Source: Anadara kagoshimensis (lineage: Eukaryota > Mollusca > Bivalvia > Arcoida > Arcidae). Taken from it: a stretch of 64,000 nucleotides of DNA. Of the stretch, positions 51,750 to 62,300 are shown piece by piece. The first letter of the stretch is position 1. Every line of letters starts with the position of its first letter. Where the stretch lies: assembly GCA_021292105.1 (NCBI GenBank), contig CM037860.1, positions 12,666,698-12,730,697 of the forward strand, written 5' to 3'. The position numbers were made by a program, and so were the translations under genes. The notes below the pieces were generated by a model. The model was given only the letters and a program-made list of their open reading frames with translations. It did no database searches and was not told the origin of the DNA.

Positions 51750-51985
51750 GTTCGATACTAGTGCGAGACTGTTTATCAGTTTGCTTGCCTATTTTACTAT
51801 TATTATTGAATTATTTAGTATTATTTACCTATTTACAGAAAACGATACTGGTTTGATACTAGTGCGAGACTGTTTATCAGTTTGCTTGCCTATTTTACTA
51901 TTATTAGTGAATTCATTAGTATTATTTACTTATTTACAGAAAGCAGATACCATTTGACAGGGGTTTTTGAACCTAGTACGAGACT
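51750..51985 (-). pseudogene. Decayed tandem copies of a KY-like exon 7 boundary
   Basis: Two roughly 100-bp head-to-tail copies, plus a start of a third, match the end of exon 7 of the KY-like gene and its following intron. In the best copy (about 51895-51985) the minus strand has ATGGTATCTGCTTTCTGTAA against ATGGCATCTGCATTTTGTAA in the gene. Similarity continues into the intron (CACTAATAATAGTAAAATAG against CACTGATAATGGTAAAATTG). The reading frame is broken, so these are non-coding relics. Confidence 0.65.
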
Positions 51986-52228
51986 GTTTGTCGGTTCGCT
52001 TGCCGAATATTGATGCTTTTCTCCAGGCACTCCATCCCAGAACTTACTATACACTGATTGAAGTGAGGGCTTGACTGGAGCGTGGTGACTATATAACCTC
52101 ATTCCATCTTTTTAAAATTGAAACAAACCCAACCACAGCTAGATCTGTGCCCATCAATCATATATTTTTATGGCTTTTATTATAATTCTGTGGTATATCA
52201 TTACGATAAAATATACATTGTATATAAA

Positions 52229-52516
52229 TTACTGAAACACATTGTATGTAAAATCCAATACACGGAAGACTCCATTAATGGGGTTTGCCAGTGTACCAAG
52301 TGATACCCCATGACGTTTCTGCGGAACAATTATTTCAATTGGAGATGGAATCCCTCCAGTTCTAGTTTTATCGTAACGTAACTCGATAATTTCGACGTAA
52401 ACGTTTTTCAAAACGTTCCTCACAAACGTTAAGGAGTAATGATCATGCGGTACGCTGGCGAACTCCATTGTAAAGTCCATTGTGGTTGAGGATTTCAAAA
52501 TATCATGGCCTAAACC
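52229..52516 (-). CDS. Unidentified open frame, possible exon or relic
   Basis: About 95 codons of protein-like composition end at a TAA (52229-52231). Recognisable stretches are SVPHDHYSLTFVRNVLKNV, RYDKTRTGGIPSPIEIIVPQ and GVSLGTLANPINGVFRVLDF. A start at MDFTMEF or slightly upstream is possible. I do not recognise the family. It lies about 560 bases downstream of the KY-like stop on the same strand and could be a small gene, a terminal exon or a mobile-element relic. Confidence 0.3.
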   Translation of the reverse strand, partial: GLGHDILKSSTTMDFTMEFASVPHDHYSLTFVRNVLKNVYVEIIELRYDKTRTGGIPSPIEIIVPQKRHGVSLGTLANPINGVFRVLDFTYNVFQ

Positions 52517-53074
52517 TTTTCATACCGTTATCTTACACTTATGGAATAATGTCTAGCATGTCTAGTAGATATCACTGTTGCCTTAACGTTCGCAGGGAAT
52601 CTGAATATCACTGCAGCCATTTTACTAGTTTGAATTTAAAATATGTCTATGATCTAGTTAATCCTAAAAATCACATTTCCATATTGCAACATACAATTCA
52701 CTCGCCCTATAGTCATCTTAGCACTGATATAAAACAGTTGACGGTTTTGAGTATGCAATAACTCGCGACCTAATTTTGCTAGACCAGTAAGTGAATTTCT
52801 TCACCCAGTCTTCAGTGATCAATTAAAAAAAATTAATAGGGACCATTAAAAAACTGTGGTAAAAGTCACCATAGCTTCAATATTTTTGCATTCATGCTAT
52901 GTTAAATATCGGTTCATTAAGGCCTTAACAATGGGGCCATTTGTTATAATATGGAGTCAATAGACCCATGGCTTCGTCTGGAATGAACAACAAATCTGCA
53001 GCATCTGTTGCGAGGCACAAATAATAAATCAAATGTGTCATGCATATGTCATGAATAAAGTACTTGTTTTTTTG

Positions 53075-56000
53075 TTAAGCCAAGGAAGTCTTTTTCATCT
53101 GATGCCTTGCAGCATAACCGATTTGCATTTTCGGCTTCGGTATGTCGGGCTCATTTATCTGTTTTCTGTATGGCGGATTAGCAGGTGGATTATGATTTCC
53201 GTATCCGGTTAGAGACTGTGACGGTTGAAGCACAGTTTTCAAATGATGTCGAGCTAGATAGGAAACGTTAGGTTTTTGTTCTTTCACAACAGGCGGCCCT
53301 TTAGGACCTTTATTAGCGATCGGTGGCTGTTCTATCACTTTAACATTCAGATTATTACGAGAAAATAAATCCTCAAATGTGATGACATTTGCTTCAGGGT
53401 CAGTGCTAACTTCACTCATTGTCAGTTCAGAAGGTGTAAAGTTTAGTTCTTGGCTACTATCAGATTGTATTCTTCCTTTATTGTCCCTAGGTAAACCGTT
53501 CTGATTAACGTTTGCCCTTTTCATCGGGGACTGACTGCGGATTGGTGGATCATTCGGATTCTGATTGGGTTTGCCTGCCCGATTTGACTCAGTATTCTGA
53601 TTGGCTGGATTATTTGGATTTGATACTTTGTTTTGACTGGATACCCCATTTTGACTGCCCCGTCCATTCTGACGCTTGTCTTTTGGATTGACATAACCGT
53701 TTTTGGTCGGTTGCGGTTTTTTGACTGGTTGTTTTATAACTGCTTTCACTTCTAATTTATCTCCATCATTTTCATTCAACTGTACAACCAACGGAATTGA
53801 TTTTTGTACTTTAGGTTTGTTTGCTTTATTGGTTGGACTTGCTCTTTTTCCATTTGTTGGTTGTTGCTTCCCTGGTCCTGCCTTAGCTCCTTTTTGTGCA
53901 GCCGCTGCTAACGGTACAATTTTACCTTTGTTATTTTGAGCCTGAACCTGATTTTTGTTTGGCTGTTTGTTTTGTTGTTCTTTCTCCCGGTTTGTCTTTT
54001 GTCCATCAGGTATATCGTCTTTATTTCCTTTGTCTTTCTTTTTGGAAGACTTACTGTCAAGATCAGAAGCCGCAGACTCTAAAGGACCAACTTCTTCCTC
54101 TATTTGATTTAACTTTTGTTTTGCCTGAAAAACATTTGATAAATAACAATATGTTACAAAGATAAAAGCTTAATAACACAATTAAGCACTGAGTATATTT
54201 ACTTTGTTTACGAATGACTTTTTTTAAAAAAGTTGTAGCGGTATAAGGATTGACACATACCCCTAAACATAGGTGCTAAGCATCCATTTAATAGTCGGCT
54301 GCATGGAGAACAACATTTAAAGTAATGCTAAACACTTATATACAAATCAAACAAAGGTGGCTGTAAATACAGAACAACGAATTTATTATCCCGAAGTTGA
54401 GTGGAGTAATGGTGTTTTACGTCCCAACCAAGATTCTATCACTTATATCGAGACAGCCAGTTCTGGGATGATAGAGGAAACCGAAGTGATCCGTAAACCG
54501 GCTCTTTAAACTCAGAAGAAACAAGAGAGATATAGGCACTAGATATCGGCAACGTTTCTGTTACAACGCCAAATGGTTTGAAAAGTAACAAGATTGATAC
54601 ATATACACTGGTAAGAATAAAGATGTTATAACAACGTCCTCGGGAGGGGGGGGGCATTGATTACAAGATTAACGTTGGTGAGTTAACATTACTGTAAAAT
54701 TGGCGTGTCAATACGCAAGTTATATATTCTTTCTATTTCAACATTTTATCTAAAGCCTATTTCCTCTGCAAAATAACACAAATATTATAAGGAGAAACAA
54801 ACTTGGCATATTTATTACTATTACTTTTGAATGCGTTATTTTATAAAAATTCAAAAGTAGCACATGGCACTGTTATAAAACAGCCAATTTTACCATTATC
54901 AGTGAAATATTTACCCATTTACAAAATGCAGATGCCATCGGGCAGGATTTTTCAACTTGGGACAGAGTAACTTCATCCATCATTCCTTTAGCGTATTCAG
55001 CATTTCCCTTGGGTACCTTTCTGGGGTCAAAGTTTGCCATCTTTCGACGAACAGAATCGTTTCCTCTTTTAGCTAGGTGTTTTTGGCATTGCTTCCAATC
55101 CTACAGAGATTTAATCGGAATAGTTTAAAACATATCGGGCAAAACAAACAACACAAAACAGGAGAATGAGAAACAATGTAACATAATCAATAAATACTTT
55201 AACTTACAGAGTAATTATTAGTGTATAGATGTGCGTTTTGTAGACTTTTGTAAAACATTCATTTTATAGAACAACCGATAATAGTTATTGCATTACCGCT
55301 CCAAATACTTTCAGATTTTAGGAACATTTATAACAATATTAATTGTAATGTAGCACATACTGAAAGTATCTACATTAATTGGATTTTTGTATTTGAGGTG
55401 TCAAATTAATTGACTTTTTCAATGCTGTTTAAATACTTGCAGTGTTAAACAAATACAAAACACACCGGTCCAAAGTAAAAACTTAACTTCCATCAGAGAA
55501 GTGAGGCATGGTGCTCCTTAAGTGACAGTGTCTCCTGTTTAGCTAGCTACACCTGTATTAAAATTGAGAATGAAATGAGCATGGAACTAATAAACGGCAA
55601 ATGTGTGCAGGATAATTTTGGATACTGAGGCGTCGTGCTTATCACCTTTTGAGTGCGTAAATAAGCCTAGGCCTGCAATAACCTTGCGCCAACAACTTTT
55701 TTGTTAGCAGCTTTCCATAAAGCTATCCGAAGTCTTTAATTAGCCCTCATACATAATTTGTTTATGAAAAATTAAACTCAAAAATAGCATATGGCATGTA
55801 ATTATGTTTAAAAATTACATATACTGTTCCTGTACCTCTACTTCTTTTAATGGATATCCCGTCAACAGAAGAGCAGCAGCGATTGACTGATGAGCGCCGT
55901 CTGGCGGCGTATTATACTTCCGTATTTCATTAATAGTTTTAGGATCTGTCTTCATCACCGTGTCACGAATTCGGCGCATCACAGCTATTCTTTCCCTAAG

Positions 56001-56298
56001 CCTTTGTGCAAGAAGTATTTGAACATCGAGTGAAGGGTCTTTAGCCTTCTTTGCTTGTAATATTGCTTTGTCCAAGTCTGTCAATTCTCGATTCTGGTAG
56101 GCTGCCGTCAAATCTGAAAACAAAGTTAAGACATTTTATTGATTATAATGATTATGTTTGTTTTTGACTGATAAGACTGATATTAGTAATCTTGAGAAAT
56201 CTTTAAAAACCAAATTGTATGAATGAAAATGCACACTTAATTAAGATACGTGAACTAGCACATATTGAAGGGTTTCCTTGGAAGGAATATTGTCTAAA

Positions 56299-56341
<43 letters not shown>

Positions 56342-59300
56342 TAAATGTTAAAATCACAATCCCAGAGCAAAGTGTTTTACTTTAAAAATGTCAAATTTTA
56401 TTTTACTCGCGAACTTTCACCAGGGAAGTAAGACGTGAGACCAGGTGCTCCGGAAGTGTAAGCACCTCCATTTTAGCTAGCTACATAGGTCATATGTGTA
56501 ATCAATCGTTGTTCGTTGTTCTAGAACCAACACCAACGTTTTAATACTTCAAATAAGATATGTTAATTAATGGTTAAATCATTAAACACAGTTCTTATGT
56601 TCTTTTCAACAGCAAACACAAAACAAATGCGATGCAATACTCAGTAACGATCAAAACAGCAAAACCAGACAAAACACCCTTATTTTCCAAACCATGAACC
56701 AACAAAACCATTACATGTTTAAGTTAGAAATTTAGAAAATATGAATTTTATTTATTTTTTTAGTTTGATATCATTTTTTAGAAAAACACAGTTTGATAAT
56801 ATTGACAAAAGATTTAAAACGTAAGACTTACCGTATTTGGCTTTAATAGTTTTGTATTGTTTATGGGCGTTTGCTAGTAATGGGTCATCCATCACTCCAT
56901 TCTTGGTTTTGCTTGCCTCTTTGTATTCCTCCATGGCTTTTTTAAGTTCTGCCGGGTTCTTTGTATCCATCGTTTTCTGAAGCTGACGTGCCGCAGCAAC
57001 CTTCTGACCAACTGTCAAGAAATATAACTGTTTAGTAATTCATCCAACTATATTTTAATTTTGACATAGCCGTAACACATTTAGATATTTTGGGTGCATT
57101 TTATATCATTATAAAACATTTTTATCCCCTAGAACACAATTGGTACAGGGATTCCTTTTAATGATTATGTCAGATGCCATTTTTTAATGTATTAAATGAT
57201 AATTTTTAAAAAGGTTCATGACAATTACAACGACTAAATTTGAATATCGCAATGTGAAATATATATCTTAACATGACAAATAAAAGTATTGATTAAAGGA
57301 TAAAATTTTACACTTGAAATAAAATGAGCTATGTATATGTATATATCTTTATATTGACCTAGTGAAAACATGAAGTTTTAAAAGTGACAACAATGGGAAA
57401 TCCTTAATTCATTAACTCTTTGTTTAAATAAACCACGGTTGTGAGTTTTAAAACACATGTTTTGTTCACAATCATATGTAAATAAATCTAAAATACATTT
57501 TATGTGTAGGGTTTCAATGGTTCGATGTTAGCAACATTTTTTTGTGAAATGAGTTTATTGTCTAGTTGAATGCGTTCATTGTCTAAATGAATGGTAATTC
57601 ATTTATTTCGAAAATTACTACCTAATGGTAAAAATGCACGTATTGCCTTTTTATACGACGCCCGGAGCTCCGAAACGGCGTTTAACTCCTAACTCCATAT
57701 GTCATGAAAGTGTCATGTGCTGATTTTGAAATTTTATTGAAATGATGCATTCAAAATCGTTGTCATGTGCTGATTTTGAATGCATCTTTGTAACAAAAAT
57801 TTAAAATCAGCACATGACAAAAGAGATATGTTCGGATCTTGACGTTGTCTAATAACATGGCCTTAAACAGTTAGATTAATTTTGACTATTCGTTTAACGT
57901 AGGTATATATTTCAGTCATAATTAGGATAGGCTAAATATAACTGATAATTGTTGAAAAATCTTTGAAGAAAACGGTATTTTATTTCAAACCAACAACAAA
58001 TGAATTCATTAAATAGCGTTAAATACACTTTGAAATGAAATGAATCTAAATAGAGAAACATCGTACTGTCGTGTGCTACTTTTGAATTATATTATTTCAT
58101 AAAAATAGCACATGACAGTACTATAGATGACATTGATAGAGCATCCTTGTTCCACTATATATAATTTCTGAACATGTAGTCATCTGTGCAAAAGGAAAGC
58201 TTTCTCAGATATAAAACAAACGTGACTTTAAAATACATAATATGCTAAATTGCCACTGCAAAATCTGAATAATTAGAAAACCGTTTAATGTGTCAGAATT
58301 TAGGTTTTAAATTAGAATGAATAACAGTACAAATGGGTACAATTAGCACATGCATGTCTGTAGAAGATTTCCGAGTTCTGCAGTTATTTCTGTGAAATTT
58401 TCAAAGTCCAAAGACTAATTTCCTTGAAATACCATCAGAAAATAACATAAAATTTACATGTATCTGTTACTTATTGTGCTAGACTCTCATAAAAAGAATC
58501 AGAAAAAAGTGCGGAAAACTTATGATGACTGACTGACGGACGGACGGATGGATCTGTCAAAAACACAATACCCTCCGAAAACTTTGTTGAGCGAGCTATA
58601 ACTACAATATATACATGTAATATAGAAATAGTACGTACCATCAACTCTTTGTTTCTTGTGCTCTATAAAATCTTCCTTTCTAGAGTCGATTCCAGAGACA
58701 TCATATCCCTCCTTTATCCTTTCCTCCTTGATCGTCGACATGATGATATCTAAATCATTTTCCATGGCTGTCAGATCTTTTTCGTTTCTACGGATTATAT
58801 ACCTCATAAAGTTTCTTATGAACACCCCCTCGTCCCTCTGGTAAATATTGAATGTGTATTCACCATATTCCTCTAATTTCAGCTTATAAAGTGGTACGCC
58901 TTCCTCTTTGATGATTTCTACATTTTTACTGCTCGGCGGTTGACCAGATCCTTTTCTCTCCAGAAAAGCGACAACATGAGGTACTCCGAATGGAACAGGA
59001 ACTATAACTTCACTGTCTTTAGTATTAATAACTTCGATATCCATTTGACCAATGTCTTTCCAAAAGTTTTTACTTCCGGTTCCGGTACGCTTTTTAGTTC
59101 CCTCCTGAATTGGACGACCTCCTGAATGAACAAGTAAAGCGTGAATGTTGTGAATTTTTTGCGGATTGTTTTTCAACAAACCAAACACATTCATGGCATA
59201 TTCGCCTTCTAAAGGTAAATCTAACGCAAAAGCTTGTCTTCCATTTACAATGTTGGGAGCAACCCGGAGCCTCTCGGGGGATTCTACATCATTGGCATGC

Positions 59301-62300
59301 AATTCACAGAGAAGTTGTACATCGTCTTTCGTCTGAAATTCAACCTTAGCTTTGCCATCCTTTGCTTCAACAAATCCATCCTCGCATCCGATACACTTGA
59401 CACCCAGAGCTTCCGCTTCCGGGTGCGCACCTAGATTTTCCTGAGCCAAATTAGGGTACGGCGTCTCCTTTATCTCTTTTCCTATACATTTCAGAAGATA
59501 ATTCATGACGTTATAGCTTTGTTTCTTGCCCTCTTGATCTCGGGCGTAAAGATTTAAGGCATATTCCCCTTCTTTCGGGAGACGTGTGTTTATAATGTAT
59601 TCACCATCCCGCCATCTTAACATGGCGTACTTGGTTAAGTTACTGTTGCTTATAAATGGATTTTTTAATGTCATATACAAAGCTAGTTCCTTTTTTCCTT
59701 GTATTCGTATCTCTAATTTCCCATCCTCTGTTTCAATGATTGCTTCAGGGTGAGTTATTGGTACCACACCGAAAGCTTCCGAATCAACACCAGGTCCCCA
59801 ACCAATCAGAGGGTTATCCGGAAGTGGGTAGCAATCACTTACTGGAACATCGCATTCAAATACGTATGTACACAACAGGTCAAACAACTTGTAATGTTCC
59901 TTGTCCATCCCATATATATCTAACTGGAATTTCCCGGCGACAGGAAAACGCAAACTTAACTTCAACCTTTCATTTGTATGTTGGAATATTATAAACCTGT
60001 CTAAAACCGTGTCAATTTTCTTGTTGGTGTCGCCATACCTATCGGTTTTGTACATGATGTATTTAAAGCGATAAAATGGACTTCTTTCTGGTGGGAGTCG
60101 GAACTGTACCCTAGCTTCACCGTTCTTTGCTATGATTTTACATTTGTCAAATCTTTCATTCGTGATTTTGATTTGCATTTTAAGAAATCTCTCACGCAGA
60201 TACGCCTGTTCTTCAAATTCCTGATCACTGATCGGCTTCACCAGTAACTGCCATTTGGGATCCCTCGGTAAATGTGTGTTGATAAGTTGATCTGGATCCG
60301 TGAAAAAATAAAACTCATTCGGTTCGTCATTATGTATCTCATCTTCTTCGTGGTCGCCATCGTCGTCTTCCAGTTTCGTGTATGTTGTAACCTTCGTAAA
60401 TCTGTTCTTGTCATTTCTGGTCACGTTTCCCTGGTCGACGTAATTCATCGATGCCCAGAAACAGTCAATAAGACGCCATTCTTTTTTAACATACACTGCG
60501 TTCCAGTGAGCTTTCATGTTGTCTTTATTCATAGGTTCACCTACATCATAAGCTGTGCTTTTTGTTATGCCGTCAATAACAACGCACTTGACATGTGCTA
60601 CCCTACAAAAGTAAAAATCAAAAATACATCGATACATATATAAATAAACCAAAATGCAGTTTACAGGTGCTACCCTACAAAAGTAAAACAAAAACACACT
60701 GATGCATCAAAAACAAACATACTAACCCATGTCCGAATTACAATCCAGAAGCAAAGTAAAAACTTTGGAACTGACAAGTTAGGTTAGATACGTGAACTTC
60801 CACCAGGGAAGTGAGGCCGGGTGCTCCGGAAGGGTAAGCACCTCCTGTTTAGCTAGCTACACCCGCCACGTGTGTAATCAAAATTGTGTGAAAGGAACAT
60901 GGAACTATGAGACGTCAAATATATCCAGGGCAATCCTGGACACAGAGACATCAAACTTATCAACAATACTGTGATGACGGCCATAAAACTTTTTGAGGGC
61001 CTTGATAAGCCTAGGCTTGCAATATTCCTGAGTCAACAATTTATTTACAAGCAGCCTACTTCGTTGTACATATTATTAAAACAAAGGCTGTGCTACAAGT
61101 TTGCAACTGTTAGTTTTTTATTAACCTGTTTTTTTTGGACACATCTACATAATCGACCGCTCGAACTCCTCGATGGCCCGGATACAGTCTCCTTGATTTT
61201 TAGCAATCGAAGTGTAAATATGGACTTTGTTAAAATGCCAAAAGTATTGTATAGAAAATGACTCCAAAATAGGCACGGTTTAAGATTACAGCATACAAAC
61301 AACAAATATCTTCTTTTTATTTACAGGAATATATTAGATGTTCACCCATTTTGAATACCTTATTATACAGCAAATAGCCCATTATGTTCTTGACATTTCT
61401 GGTGTCGACATTGCACTTGTACAAAACAGACCAGACATCTGAACAAATGCTCGGTATAACGGGGTTTTCCGACCAAAGATTGGCGTAAAGCTAGATAAGA
61501 ACTATCTGGTGAAAAGCAATTTTAAACTATCGAATGATGTAAATAACGTATGAGATCAAAGATATGGACACTGACACTCTTTAAAATGGTCTGTAAAATT
61601 AGAGTTTCTGGCAAGTATTTTTTTTACATCAAATGCTGTAGAATCTAAAAATATAACACTATATTTTAAGACTTGCTGTTTGTGTGATACTTACGAACAC
61701 AAAATAAAGAAGAGATTTGCGTAGTCTCCCATGTCACTCTGTATTTTACCAAAATACTCCAGTGGTGAATTGGCCGGTGGCGACTCGCCAATCTCATAAT
61801 TTTCTATATCATAGGACGTTATCCATCTAAAAATTGACCGAACCTTAGCCAAAGTATCAAAAGTGTCATTATCCGTCAGGTAATCTATCAGATCCCACCA
61901 TGTCTTCCTCAAAAGTGAATTTGGTGCCTGTGTGAAATATAACGGTTACAAAATATACAGTACAAGCCTGTCAGAAGTTTAACGCATAACTAACGAACTA
62001 GAATCGACAGCATGTCTCAGTCCCTCGTTACCTGTATCCCGACAGCTGTTCGACACCTGCTATCTATTTCTCGATAGCTTTCCATTCACTAGCTATCCAT
62101 ATCTCTGCCACTTGGCAGCCTAGCTTCTACCTCTTTTTATTAGCTCAGTGTTAAATATTATACATTTTGTAAAGCAAATGGCCCACAGTCTCCTGCTTGA
62201 TTGCAAATATCCAATCAAAAACAAATATACCGATTCATGTCCAACTAACAACCCCAAAGCAAAGTAAAAACTTGAGAACTGATAAATTAGGTTAAACACG

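Noticed and set aside
55880..55915. CTGATGAGCGCC as a hammerhead core
   Set aside because: No GAAA or closing stems follow, and it lies inside a KY-like coding exon; chance match.
58656..60643. Plus-strand open frames opposite the large KY-like exon
   Set aside because: Antisense shadows of a well-supported coding exon.
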